From Rothia amarae (GTDB taxonomy: Bacteria; Actinomycetota; Actinomycetes; Actinomycetales; Micrococcaceae), in the NCBI RefSeq assembly GCF_014705945.2, contig NZ_CP061538.1, positions 682,001-746,000 on the forward strand: a stretch of DNA of 64,000 nucleotides, in the 5' to 3' direction. Below the pieces are notes generated by a model. That model was not told the DNA's origin and searched no databases. It saw nothing but the letters and a program-made list of their open reading frames with translations. The position numbers and the translations under genes are program-made. Shown in pieces: positions 47,155-56,318 of this stretch (the stretch's first letter is position 1; each line of letters opens with the position of its first letter).

Positions 47155-50100
47155 ATGAAAGAGCAATTCTTCGTGAACGAACAGTCAAACGCCGCATCAA
47201 CCTCTTCGAATCCGCAGGGTTCGCAAGGGGGCAATTCTGCTCCTGCGCCGGTGTCGTTCCCCGAACCTCCCACGGAAGATACCCGGAACCACTCTATTGA
47301 AGAAGGTTTGGACGCCTGGGGTAAGCAAATGGATCTTTACACAGGTCCCGATGCTCTCTTGGATTTTAATCAGGTCGATTACGTCCACATCGACATCACC
47401 GATGCCAACCCTTCCGGTCTTGCCCAGCTGATGATGGGACGTAAAACCAGGCTTTCCACGATTATCCGTGATAAATCTAAATTGCAGTCGGCTATGGACG
47501 CCGCGCAGACCTTGCGGAGCAAAATCTTTGAGTTAGAAACCCATCACGGTCTCTCTGCGGGCTATTTTGCTGCAGGTACGGCGTCGTGGCTTTCTCGGTC
47601 TGTGCAGAAAAACGGCATGATGACCGAAAAGCGATTTATTGCGCCCATTCTTCTGGCACCGGTTTCGATTTCAGTGCACCCTACCAGTAACGATTTTGAA
47701 ATTAAGCTCACTGGCGCAGCTCAGCTTAATCCCGCGATGGTGCGGCAAATCAATAAAGAGTACGGAATCAACCTGGAGAACATGGATATTGCAGAACTTG
47801 CAAACTCCATGAGCAAGCTAGATCCCGAGCCCGTGATTGATCGTATGCGAACCTCGGTGAACCATATTCCCGGGATGATGATTGAGTCTAAGTATCTGAT
47901 TTCTACTTTTGCTGACGTCAAAGAAAGCACCTCGGAGCTCCCCGACAAAGCACTCACACCGCTCGTCCAAAACCTTGCGCAGCTTGCCCTCGAACCAGAA
48001 GACACCATGTGTCCGGAAGTTTTCGTCAATAACAGTGCGCTTGATGTGGACCACCGCGATCCTGAAAACGAGATGTTGGTCTTTGACGCCGACGCCGCAT
48101 CGCAGGACGTCATTGATTTAGCGACTGCCGGGCATTCGTTGGTGGTTACCTCTGCCTCCGGTACAGAACCTCTAGAAACTGCTGCGAATATCGCAGCTTC
48201 TCTGATGAGCCGCGGCAAATCTGTGCTGGTAGTGGGGGAGAAGAGCTCCACCGTGGAGGAATTCTCCGGTCTCATCAAATCTGCTGGGATGCAGGAGCTT
48301 ACCCTTGATTTGCTCAGCGAAAGCACACCGGAAAACCTGCGGGATCTTATGGTGCGCGCTATCGTTCGCAACGAACAAGTTGCCGAGCCTAACATGCGCG
48401 AAACGTTTGAGACACTTAAAGAAACGAGAGAGCGGTTAGCTAACCACACTGCTGCACTAAAATTCACCGAATCCCGCTGGGGCTGCTCGGTCTATGATGC
48501 GCTACAGACCTTGGCTGCCCTCACCGCCCAAGAAGAGGCACCTGCAACTTCTATTCGTTTTAGTCGCGAGGTTTTGGACAACCTTACTGACCGCGCTGAC
48601 GTTACGGAGAAACTGCAGAAACTCGCTGATTTAGCTGCTTTCAAGCCTTCCACTCATCTTTCTGCATGGAAAAACGCTAAGCTCATTACAACCGATGAGT
48701 GCAAGGCAGCCCACGAATTAGTCATTTCACTGCGGGATTCGATGGAGAGCCTACACCGGAAAATGAGCGCACTTTGCGCCGAAACCGGAATGCGTTTGGG
48801 GCGCACCCTGGAAGAATGGACCGAGCAGCTTTATCTTTTGGAGCGAATCGGCGCTACGCTGACTCGATTCCGCGTCGATGTCTATGACCGACCCGTCACG
48901 GATCTTATGGCAGCGACGGCCTCTGGCTCATGGCGTCGCGAACACGGCGTGGAAATGAGTAGCATTCAGCGCTCCCGCCTACGCAAAGCGGCAAAAGAAT
49001 ACATTCTTCCGGGCATCCATATCGGAGATCTTCACGAAACTCTTCAAATTATTCAGAGCCAGCGCGAAGAATGGATTAGTTGGGCAGAGGACCCGCGCGA
49101 ACCATCAGTTCCTGCAGAAACGATGGAAATCAAGTCTGCCCTTCGGTTGCTCAAACTTGAATTTTCCGGGCTGGAAATTGTTTTAGAAGACAGCCCTGAA
49201 GGTAACGAATTTGAATCGATTGATGTTTCTATCGTTCTTCAGCGCCTTATGAATCTTGAGGCTGACTACCGTAACCTGATGACCCTGCCCGAACGCGACC
49301 AGCTTACCGCTGAACTTAAGACGCAGGGACTTGAGGCCTTGATGTCTGATTTGCTAGAACGCCAGGTTTCCCGCGACCTGGTAGGTGCAGAACTTGAGCT
49401 GGCATGGTGGCAGAGCGCCCTGGAAATGATGATGTCTTCGCAGGAACTTGAAATCCTCGATGGCGCAACCCTGAGAGAGCTTGAAGGCAAGTTCCGCATG
49501 GCAGATTCTGCCCATATCGCTGCCGGCGCTGCCCGTTTGAGTGCTGCAATCGCTCGCAACTGGAACCATAAAATTGCTCAAGATACCGAAGGCTCTGCCT
49601 ACCTCAAGAGCCAACTCACCGGCCACGAATTCCGGTTTGATCAATTGCTAGAAAACGCTCCTGGCATGGCAACAGCGCTGTACCCGCTGTGGATTACAAG
49701 CCCCTTTGCCTTGAGCCGACGTATTTCCCCGCAGATGCGTTTCGACTGCGCCATCTTGCTCGACGCCGAATCGTCGCCCATGGCGGCAAACCTTCCCGCA
49801 ATCACCAGAGCTGATCAGGTCATTGCCCTGGGTGACCCTCACTCGGGTTTCCCCGCACCGTTCATGGTCTCCGCTGTCGCCAAATCGGCACCGGTGGATA
49901 CTGACCATAACATAGTGAGCACCTACTCGGCACTCTCCAAAATCCTGCCCAAGCGCACGCTCTCACTGCTCAAAGATCGCGCGGTGGACCCCGCCGTCTT
50001 TGCCTACCTGAACGAGCATTTCTACGATGGCAAACTACGGGCATACCCCTGGGGCGAAGAAATCTCCCAGACCACCCCGGCATTCATCGCAGAATACCTC

Positions 50101-51087
50101 GACTCCACAGGCAAGATTAGCGATAACTCCAACCTCGATTCCCCTGAATTCGAAGTACAACGAGTTGCCCAGCGCGTCCTCGAACACGCCTATAAAAACC
50201 CCAACCAATCGTTGGCTGTGGTGACGGCATCTCCCCGCCACGCCCGGCGCATTGCCGAATCGGTGCGCTCCATGCTTGCCCAGTATCCGCAGATGGCGCC
50301 GTTCTTCAGCGGCGGTCGCGAACCTTTCCGCGTGGTCGATTTAGCGCGAGCGGGCGGAATGGTACGAGACGTTATCATTTTCTCCCTGGGTACAGGAATT
50401 GGGCGTCAAGGTGCTGTCAACCACCAGCTGGGTCAGCTCTCTGAAGAACACGGTCGCGAGCTTCTAGTTTTAGGCCTATCCCGCGCTCGCCATCTGACAC
50501 GTTTCATGGCTTGCGTTCAGCCCAAAGATTTGGATCCCGAGCGTCTGGAATACGGTGCGCGCGATTTGTACAATATTTTGCGTGACCATGAGGCTTACCT
50601 CGAACGCCAGGGCCTAGAGCAGACGGCAACTATTACCGATAAAATTCCTGCCAACGAATTCCTGAAGAATACCGATATCGAAGCAATCGATATGGGGGAT
50701 TGGCTGCTGAACGATATGGTTCGCCGTCTGCATGATCGCGGGGTAAAACTGCGAGAGAGCGAATACGACAATATCTCTTTGGTGGCATTGAGTTCCGAGG
50801 AATCGTTGATGGCTGGTTCAACGTTGAGCCCCCGCCAGCGCAAAATGGGAACTGAAACCCCTCCTTTGAAAGTAAATCTGCCGTTGGCAGCGATTTCAGA
50901 CGGGTCTGAGGAGTTTGCGCGAATGAGTGTTCGTGAGCGTTCTCGCCTGGTTCCTGACCGTCTATCGAAGACTGGCTGGAACTATCTAACGCTATGGACC
51001 ATTGAGGTCTTTTCAGACCCTGAGTCCGTGGTCGATCGGATGTGCCTTTACCTGGGAATTGAGGGGTCAGATGATGACGCCGAATGA
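47155..51087 (+). CDS. SF1-helicase-like protein with degenerate ATPase motifs
   Basis: 1,310 residues. The N-terminal part (about 40-210) resembles DUF4011, the domain before many SF1 helicases (KRFIAPILLAPVSISVHPTS). The Walker A site would be at about 327-350, but reads LVVTSASGTEPLETAANIA where GPPGTGKSQT is expected, with no P-loop lysine. The Walker B site at about 863-900 reads AILLDAESSPMAANLPAI instead of a DEAS sequence, followed by DQVIALGDPHSG, which aligns with the normal GDPxQL segment. The helicase C core (about 1010-1125) is still recognisable: VVDLARAGGMVRDVIIFSLG and LGLSRARHLTRF. A long helical region fills 360-840. The frame is complete, so this is a pseudoenzyme, not a pseudogene. 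Start uncertain (ATG 47155 or GTG 47173). Confidence 0.8.
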   Translation: MKEQFFVNEQSNAASTSSNPQGSQGGNSAPAPVSFPEPPTEDTRNHSIEEGLDAWGKQMDLYTGPDALLDFNQVDYVHIDITDANPSGLAQLMMGRKTRLSTIIRDKSKLQSAMDAAQTLRSKIFELETHHGLSAGYFAAGTASWLSRSVQKNGMMTEKRFIAPILLAPVSISVHPTSNDFEIKLTGAAQLNPAMVRQINKEYGINLENMDIAELANSMSKLDPEPVIDRMRTSVNHIPGMMIESKYLISTFADVKESTSELPDKALTPLVQNLAQLALEPEDTMCPEVFVNNSALDVDHRDPENEMLVFDADAASQDVIDLATAGHSLVVTSASGTEPLETAANIAASLMSRGKSVLVVGEKSSTVEEFSGLIKSAGMQELTLDLLSESTPENLRDLMVRAIVRNEQVAEPNMRETFETLKETRERLANHTAALKFTESRWGCSVYDALQTLAALTAQEEAPATSIRFSREVLDNLTDRADVTEKLQKLADLAAFKPSTHLSAWKNAKLITTDECKAAHELVISLRDSMESLHRKMSALCAETGMRLGRTLEEWTEQLYLLERIGATLTRFRVDVYDRPVTDLMAATASGSWRREHGVEMSSIQRSRLRKAAKEYILPGIHIGDLHETLQIIQSQREEWISWAEDPREPSVPAETMEIKSALRLLKLEFSGLEIVLEDSPEGNEFESIDVSIVLQRLMNLEADYRNLMTLPERDQLTAELKTQGLEALMSDLLERQVSRDLVGAELELAWWQSALEMMMSSQELEILDGATLRELEGKFRMADSAHIAAGAARLSAAIARNWNHKIAQDTEGSAYLKSQLTGHEFRFDQLLENAPGMATALYPLWITSPFALSRRISPQMRFDCAILLDAESSPMAANLPAITRADQVIALGDPHSGFPAPFMVSAVAKSAPVDTDHNIVSTYSALSKILPKRTLSLLKDRAVDPAVFAYLNEHFYDGKLRAYPWGEEISQTTPAFIAEYLDSTGKISDNSNLDSPEFEVQRVAQRVLEHAYKNPNQSLAVVTASPRHARRIAESVRSMLAQYPQMAPFFSGGREPFRVVDLARAGGMVRDVIIFSLGTGIGRQGAVNHQLGQLSEEHGRELLVLGLSRARHLTRFMACVQPKDLDPERLEYGARDLYNILRDHEAYLERQGLEQTATITDKIPANEFLKNTDIEAIDMGDWLLNDMVRRLHDRGVKLRESEYDNISLVALSSEESLMAGSTLSPRQRKMGTETPPLKVNLPLAAISDGSEEFARMSVRERSRLVPDRLSKTGWNYLTLWTIEVFSDPESVVDRMCLYLGIEGSDDDAE

Positions 51088-51292
51088 GGGGAGCGCCTAT
51101 TCACCAATTCCCCGCAGACGTCGAGGCAACCGTCGGGCAACTTCAGGTGAGTCTGAGTTCAAGCAGGAACCACGTCTTGCCGGTCTGGAAAACTCTGCGC
51201 ATCCAATTCAGCGCGACCCTGCGGAGCTGAGCGAGCAAACTGAGCGCGACCGCTGGCTGAAGGAGCAGAAGCCTCCGCACCACTCGCTCTAA
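51071..51292 (+). CDS. Small hydrophilic protein overlapping the helicase-like gene
   Basis: 73 residues starting MMTPNEGSAYSPIPRRRRGN; it begins inside the last 17 bases of the helicase-like gene, the sort of overlap seen with coupled translation. Very polar, rich in Arg, Glu and Pro, without membrane segments; ends ERDRWLKEQKPPHHSL. I believe similar short proteins ending in W-x-KEQ-PPHH follow the same helicase-like gene in other Micrococcales, which supports a joint role, but I cannot check this. A strong bidirectional terminator follows. Confidence 0.7.
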   Translation: MMTPNEGSAYSPIPRRRRGNRRATSGESEFKQEPRLAGLENSAHPIQRDPAELSEQTERDRWLKEQKPPHHSL

Positions 51293-51335
51293 GTTGCACC
51301 ATTCCCTCTCAACCGAGCGGTAAGAGCATGTAAAA

Positions 51336-51379
51336 GATTCGGCGGTACAGAATACACATTCTGTACCGCCGATTTTTTA
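51336..51379. terminator. Bidirectional terminator
   Basis: TCGGCGGTACAGAAT and ATTCTGTACCGCCGA form a 15-bp stem with loop ACAC; TTTTTT follows on the plus strand. It separates the convergent small gene and fmdB-like gene. Confidence 0.92.
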
Positions 51380-51388
51380 TGTTAAGTG

Positions 51389-51586
51389 CTAGGAATCTGA
51401 AGAGCCTGAAGATTTATCGGTGCTGTAGAAACCCGATCCTTTAAAGACCACTCCCACATTTCCATATTTTTTGCGGAGCTGATCTTCGCCGCAACTGGGG
51501 CATGTTTTGAGTGGGGCGTCTGAGAAAGACTGATGTTCCTCAAAAACAAAGCCACAGTTTTTGCACTGGTATTGGTAGACAGGCAT
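51389..51586 (-). CDS. FmdB-type zinc ribbon protein
   Basis: 65 residues starting MPVYQYQCKNCGFVFEE. The CxxC pairs CKNC and CPSC form a single zinc ribbon of the FmdB/CxxC_CxxC_SSSS family, and the Ser-rich end (KSSGSSDS) is typical. Possibly a regulator; the role in actinobacteria is not established. It lies downstream of the 5-formyl-THF cyclo-ligase on the same strand, a usual neighbour. Confidence 0.92.
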   Translation of the reverse strand: MPVYQYQCKNCGFVFEEHQSFSDAPLKTCPSCGEDQLRKKYGNVGVVFKGSGFYSTDKSSGSSDS

Positions 51587-51632
51587 TTTTCTCCCTTGAA
51601 CAACTTTTCGAAGATAATCTTACTCTGCCGCG

Positions 51633-52262
51633 TTAGCTTTTGAGTTTCGTGATTCCTTCTTCGGTGAGGACCTGCTCCAGGTGAGAGTCCCATGTGTCGG
51701 TGGGGAGAGCGTCGAGTATCTCTCGGGCAAAGACAACACCGAAGGTAAAGGGGCTTTTCGCTATTTCTTCGGTCAGGAACCTGTCGTAGTACCCGCCGCC
51801 TTGGCCTAATCGTGCCCCGTTGACGTCGTAGGCTAGAGCGGGAACGAAGTGGACGTGGGCGTCGAGAAATGCCTGGGTATCTAATTTTTCTCCCAGCGGC
51901 TCTTCAATGCCCATGGAGTTTTTGGCGAATTCAGTCTCAGGCGTCCACCGTACCCAGCTCAGTTGGCGTTGGGGCTCTACTCGCGGAACCAAAATAGTGT
52001 GGCCGGCTTCGGAGAGAGCGGTGAGACCGGGGATGAGCGGTGGCTCGACGTCTACGGGCAGGTAGGCGGCGATGGTGAGGTGGGTTTGTCCCAATTGTTG
52101 ACAAGCCTCGTGCACAATATCTTTCATGTTCTGCTCAAAGTTCTTAGACCACTGTGGAGGATGGGGAAGTGCTGCAGCGCGACGGGCTCGAATAGACGCA
52201 CGGAGAAGTTTTTTATCTGCGGCAATCTTCTCAGCAGTATTGGGGTGGCTAGGGGACATCAT
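51633..52262 (-). CDS. 5-formyltetrahydrofolate cyclo-ligase
   Basis: Converts 5-formyl-THF to 5,10-methenyl-THF with ATP. The phosphate-binding motif LGQGGGYYDRFL and RLG are in place near residue 150, and KKLLRASIRARRAA starts the first helix. I take ATG 52262 (second Met at 52259), directly after AGAAGGAAAAT; the open frame to 52322 has no support. The product is 209 residues, normal for the family. Confidence 0.94.
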   Translation of the reverse strand: MMSPSHPNTAEKIAADKKLLRASIRARRAAALPHPPQWSKNFEQNMKDIVHEACQQLGQTHLTIAAYLPVDVEPPLIPGLTALSEAGHTILVPRVEPQRQLSWVRWTPETEFAKNSMGIEEPLGEKLDTQAFLDAHVHFVPALAYDVNGARLGQGGGYYDRFLTEEIAKSPFTFGVVFAREILDALPTDTWDSHLEQVLTEEGITKLKS

Positions 52263-52428
52263 TATTTTCCTTCTGTCAGTAATGTTCTCTTCCCAATGTA
52301 TGTAAGGGAAGCGTTCATGCAAAGTGCTTTCAGAATAAAGTAAAAAGCTTTGTCCCCAAATCTGTCATTTTTCTCTGTTGTCCTCAGATGAGCGTTGATT
52401 TTTGGTCAACTCAGGTATCGTAATTCTT

Positions 52429-53331
52429 ATGACTGACAAGAATAAGAAGCCTGTAACTAAGGCTGTGATCCCTGCAGCTGGTCTCGGAACTCGCTTCCTC
52501 CCAGCCACCAAAGCAACTCCTAAAGAGATGCTTCCGGTAGTGGACCGCCCTGCTATTCAATATGTAGTGGAAGAAGCTATCCGTGCAGGTTTGAATGATG
52601 TTCTGATGATTACCGGCCGCAACAAGCGTGCCCTGGAGGATCACTTTGACCGCGTTCCTACGCTGGAAGACCAGCTAGAAGAGCAGGGTAAAGACTCCTT
52701 GTTGCAGAAGGTACAAGATACGAACGATATGGGTGAAATCCATTATGTTCGCCAGGGTGACCCCAAAGGTTTGGGCCACGCTGTGTTGCGCGGAAAGATT
52801 CACGTGGGCGACGAGCCTTTCGCTGTACTTTTGGGTGATGACCTCATTGATGAGAAGGAAGACCTTCTCTCTGAAATGGTTGCTGTACAGGAGAAAACCG
52901 GCGGCTCTGTTATTGCTTTGATGGAAGTTCCCGAAGATCAGATTTCAGCCTATGGTTGCGCTGCTATTGAAACCGTTGAAGGCGAAGATTTCTTCAAAGT
53001 GACCGAACTGGTTGAGAAGCCTGCTAAAGAAGAAGCTCCTTCTAACTATGCAGTAATTGGTCGCTACGTTCTTTCTTCGAAGGTATTTGAGGTACTGGAG
53101 AACACCGCACCTGGTCGCGGTAACGAAATTCAGCTTACCGATGCTCTTCAGACTCTAGCTAAGGGCACCGGTCAAGGCGACGGCGTCTACGGCGTTGTTT
53201 TCAAGGGTCGCCGTTTTGATACAGGCGATAAGCTGAGCTACCTGAAGGCAAACGTCATTCTAGCTGCAGAACGTTCCGACCTCGGACCGGAACTCAATAA
53301 GTGGCTCAAAGAATTCGTCAATAACCAGTAA
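52429..53331 (+). CDS. galU: UTP-glucose-1-phosphate uridylyltransferase
   Basis: Makes UDP-glucose for surface polysaccharides and glycolipids. Nucleotide-binding AAGLGTRFLPATKATPKEML near residue 15, GDDLIDE for metal, and VEKP. 300 residues from ATG 52429; nine earlier codons (to 52402) are unsupported. UDP-glucose may feed the sugar transferase at 13936. Divergent from the folate gene. A terminator follows. Confidence 0.96.
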   Translation: MTDKNKKPVTKAVIPAAGLGTRFLPATKATPKEMLPVVDRPAIQYVVEEAIRAGLNDVLMITGRNKRALEDHFDRVPTLEDQLEEQGKDSLLQKVQDTNDMGEIHYVRQGDPKGLGHAVLRGKIHVGDEPFAVLLGDDLIDEKEDLLSEMVAVQEKTGGSVIALMEVPEDQISAYGCAAIETVEGEDFFKVTELVEKPAKEEAPSNYAVIGRYVLSSKVFEVLENTAPGRGNEIQLTDALQTLAKGTGQGDGVYGVVFKGRRFDTGDKLSYLKANVILAAERSDLGPELNKWLKEFVNNQ

Positions 53332-53344
53332 TTGATTATTCTTC

Positions 53345-53382
53345 AAAGCGAGATTACTTATTATGAGTAATCTCGCTTTGGT
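53345..53382 (+). terminator. Terminator after galU
   Basis: AAAGCGAGATTACT and AGTAATCTCGCTTT form a perfect 14-bp stem. Confidence 0.85.
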
Positions 53383-53463
53383 GTACCCATATTTGGGAGT
53401 ACCTTATGTAAGATTGAAAGTCCTAGAGATATCGTGAACTTTTGATGAAAAGTGGTTTTGGCT

Positions 53464-54378
53464 ATGGCTTCCTCTTGGCTTGGGGCAACGAGCGTTCTGC
53501 TCGTTCTCGCTGTCATTATCTTTTTGGCACTACCCAAGTTATTGCAGCGCTCACAAGACACCACTATCGCTGCAGAACGGTTTGCTGAGGATATTTATCT
53601 CGATGCGCAGACTGGCCTAGCGGGGGAACCGCTCGCTCATACGGCAGTACCTCACTCACGCTTAGCAGCTCCATCCGAGGAACCCACTCAACTACGGGAT
53701 GCCGAACAACCAGCTTTCACTATCTATTGGGGCCGCGTTCTCATCTTTGGGGTGGGCGTCTTTGCATTGCTGACCGCTTTCTTCACCTCACTTATCGCCC
53801 TATTTACTGCTCTTTCATGGGCTATGCCCGCTACTAGCTTGTTGGTTGCCGGTGCCTGCGTGGCAACTCTGCGTGCCTTTGCTTTGCACGATGCTAAGAA
53901 GCGTGGTCACCATGCGGTAGCCACCCGTCCAACCATAGAACACGAAGAAATTGTGTTGCGCCCGCGGGAAAAATCCCAGGAGAAAGCCCCGCTTACCCTG
54001 GAGAATCTGCCTGAAAACGCGAACGTCCGTATCAAGCCTTCAAAAACGGATGATCAAGTACCCGTGGCTTTTGCCGCCAAATCTTTGCGCTATGCCCGCA
54101 CCCACCATCAGTCCGAGCGCCCGGTACTTGAAGGCACCGCCACTTCTACTCCTTTAGAAGAACGCCGTTTGCCGGAAGAACCCTTTGAATCTGCCGTAGC
54201 TGAATGGCAGCCCACACCGCTTCCCGAACCTATTTACACAGATTTCGAACTGGTTCGGCCCGAAGGTCAGAGCTCGATCCCTGCAGAGTTCACGTTGCCG
54301 GTGCCGCCGTCGTCGTCACCGACCATCGTTTCGGGATCATCGCTCGATGATATTCTGAATCGCCGACGCCGCCCCTAA
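53464..54378 (+). CDS. Probable SepX/GlpR-type cell division membrane protein
   Basis: About 304 residues with an N-terminal membrane helix (SVLLVLAVIIFLALPKLL), a cytoplasmic linker containing AERFAEDIYLDAQ, a pair of membrane helices (about residues 97-145), then a long Pro/Glu-rich cytoplasmic tail ending SLDDILNRRRRP. This order, one helix, a linker with an RF-x-x motif, two helices and a disordered tail, is that of the actinobacterial SepX/GlpR/Rv0996 family, whose genes lie with galU, moeA/glp and rimJ. Here galU is directly upstream but moeA and rimJ are absent. Start is uncertain: ATG 53464, TTG 53458 or GTG 53452. Confidence 0.65.
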   Translation: MASSWLGATSVLLVLAVIIFLALPKLLQRSQDTTIAAERFAEDIYLDAQTGLAGEPLAHTAVPHSRLAAPSEEPTQLRDAEQPAFTIYWGRVLIFGVGVFALLTAFFTSLIALFTALSWAMPATSLLVAGACVATLRAFALHDAKKRGHHAVATRPTIEHEEIVLRPREKSQEKAPLTLENLPENANVRIKPSKTDDQVPVAFAAKSLRYARTHHQSERPVLEGTATSTPLEERRLPEEPFESAVAEWQPTPLPEPIYTDFELVRPEGQSSIPAEFTLPVPPSSSPTIVSGSSLDDILNRRRRP

Positions 54379-54383
54379 AATTC

Positions 54384-54422
54384 CAAGCGCCTGTTTTCCT
54401 TCAGAGAAAGCAGGCGCTTGTA
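54384..54422 (+). terminator. Terminator-like hairpin
   Basis: CAAGCGCCTG and CAGGCGCTTG, 10-bp stem with 17-nt loop; followed by TACTATTTT, a weak T-run. Confidence 0.7.
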
Positions 54423-54473
54423 CTATTTTGAGTAGAGAATCCTCTGCACAGCTCACGAAGGAGAAGACCGCCC

Positions 54474-56126
54474 ATGGTCGAGCATCATCTTGAAGTGGAA
54501 CGTAAGTACGAGTTTGTCGGTGGAGACGGGGAACCGACTCATGTTGACTGGTCAGCTCTGGATGGATATTCGGTGCAAAAGCCGGTTGAGGAGCATCTAG
54601 AAGCGTCCTATTTTGATACCGCCGATAACGATTTGAGCCGTAATCTCGTAGCACTGCGCCGTCGGCTGGGCGGGTATGACCAAGGATGGCACATCAAATT
54701 TGATGATCGCGCTGGCGCTCGCCATGAGATGCACTTTGACTTGCTTGCAGATGAAATGAAAATGCCCGCGCGGGTTTCTAAATTTGTACGTTCGGTAACA
54801 CTGGGGGATGAGCTGCATGAGATAGTTTCGCTCATTACTGATCGAATCCGCACGGTTCTCAAAGATTCTAACGGCGTGAGTGTAGCTGAAATCTGCCAGG
54901 ACGCCGTTCACGCTCACGACTTTTCAACGGGTATTGAACGTCAATGGAATGAATGGGAAATTGAACTTTTGGAAAGCGGCGAGAAAAGCCCCGCTGAAAT
55001 CTTTGCTGATTGTGAAAAGATTTTATTTGAAGCAGGTGCGAAGCCCTCAAAGTCTCCGGCAAAAATTGCCCGCGCGCTGGGGCAAGACGGCGAGTTTGAG
55101 GCTAGACGACAGGGGAAAACTCTTTCTGATGAGCAGCTCGTCAAGAAGACAAAGAAGAACGATAAGAAGAACAAACGCCGCGTTCAAGACACCGCACCCC
55201 AAGACTCTTCAGAGCTGCTTCAGCACGTTCTGCACATGCTCACCAGTAACCTCATGCTGTGGGAGCTTAAATTCCGTGCGGGCACACCTGAAACTGTGCA
55301 CGGGATGCGCATTGGAACGCGGCAGATTCAATCCGTCTTGCGCTATGCGGTGCGCCCGTATGTGAAGAATGAGGTCGAAGCCGAAGCGGTAGAGCAGCTG
55401 ATTGGTTCTTTGAAGAAGCTGATGAAGGGTCTCTCTTCTGCGCGAGATATTGATATTCTGACTGACTTTCTAGGATCAGTTGAGGTAAGACCGGGTTTGG
55501 TGAGCGAAAAATCCCGTGAGGAACTCGAAGAATATCTGGCGTTAGATGACGAAGACGCCTCAAAGAGCGTCCTGCGGCTCTTGGATTCTGAGGAGTATTT
55601 GAAGCTTCGTGTGGCGTTGATTGAGCTAACACAGAATTTGGATATGGCTGTCACGCTACCTCTCAATGCAGAGAACTTTGTAAATAAGGTAGCTAAGCGC
55701 ATTCGCAAACACCTGAGCAGCTTTCTCAAAGCCGACTATAAAGATTTATGGGAGCTGAATCCTTCTGCCTTCGCCTACGACGAGGTACATAACGATGTTC
55801 TGTTTGAAATACGCCGTGATGCGCAAGCCGCACGCTACTGTCTCGAAGCTTTTGAAATTGCGGGAATTAAGCTTTCTAAAGATCACAAGAAACTGCGTAA
55901 CTACGCCGGTGAGCTCCATCGGGAGATTTCAATATTATCTGATGAAAACGTAGTGGTACGCTGGCTGGAAAGAAGTAGCCGACGCGCAATGAACCACCAA
56001 AGTGACCGGCTGGGCATTGGATATCTGCTCGGGCGCTCCAGCTATTATGCGGTGGGCTTGCGTATGACTCAGCATTCTTTTGTGCCGGCTGAGCTCAAAC
56101 GCATCAAGAAGCTTGATTTGAAATAA
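54474..56126 (+). CDS. CYTH and CHAD domain protein
   Basis: 550 residues. The N-terminal CYTH domain (about 1-205) starts with VEHHLEVERKYEF, the family's ExExK motif, and has the paired acidic/basic strand motifs of triphosphate-tunnel enzymes (HIKFDD, ITDRIRTVL, WNEWEIEL). A lysine-rich linker (about 220-240) leads to the helical CHAD domain (about 245-540) with HGMRIGTRQIQSVLR and LSSARDIDIL, whose histidine-rich motif binds polyphosphate. CYTH-CHAD proteins are often polyphosphate- or triphosphate-related; the window also has a PPK2. Function inferred from domains. Confidence 0.92.
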   Translation: MVEHHLEVERKYEFVGGDGEPTHVDWSALDGYSVQKPVEEHLEASYFDTADNDLSRNLVALRRRLGGYDQGWHIKFDDRAGARHEMHFDLLADEMKMPARVSKFVRSVTLGDELHEIVSLITDRIRTVLKDSNGVSVAEICQDAVHAHDFSTGIERQWNEWEIELLESGEKSPAEIFADCEKILFEAGAKPSKSPAKIARALGQDGEFEARRQGKTLSDEQLVKKTKKNDKKNKRRVQDTAPQDSSELLQHVLHMLTSNLMLWELKFRAGTPETVHGMRIGTRQIQSVLRYAVRPYVKNEVEAEAVEQLIGSLKKLMKGLSSARDIDILTDFLGSVEVRPGLVSEKSREELEEYLALDDEDASKSVLRLLDSEEYLKLRVALIELTQNLDMAVTLPLNAENFVNKVAKRIRKHLSSFLKADYKDLWELNPSAFAYDEVHNDVLFEIRRDAQAARYCLEAFEIAGIKLSKDHKKLRNYAGELHREISILSDENVVVRWLERSSRRAMNHQSDRLGIGYLLGRSSYYAVGLRMTQHSFVPAELKRIKKLDLK

Positions 56127-56155
56127 GAAGCAGGGACATACAACCCAACTTAAAG

Positions 56156-56194
56156 TGCGGGGGTGGTCAACCAGCGGTTGACCACCCCCGCTTC
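56156..56194 (+). terminator. Terminator-like hairpin after the CYTH-CHAD gene
   Basis: GCGGGGGTGGTCAACC and GGTTGACCACCCCCGC form a perfect 16-bp stem with a 3-nt loop; no T-run. Confidence 0.75.
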
Positions 56195-56318
56195 ACACAC
56201 AGGAAGAAAAGTCTTCTGAAAAAGCCGCCGATTTTCGTCTTCCCACAAGGCGTAAATCATTAGCTAATAAAAATATAACCTAATTACTTTGTGTTGACCA
56301 GATATTTCTTTTAAAGAA

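Noticed and set aside
47721-48467. 248-codon minus-strand open frame inside the helicase-like gene
   Set aside because: Ser-rich shadow of the coding strand with no start signal.
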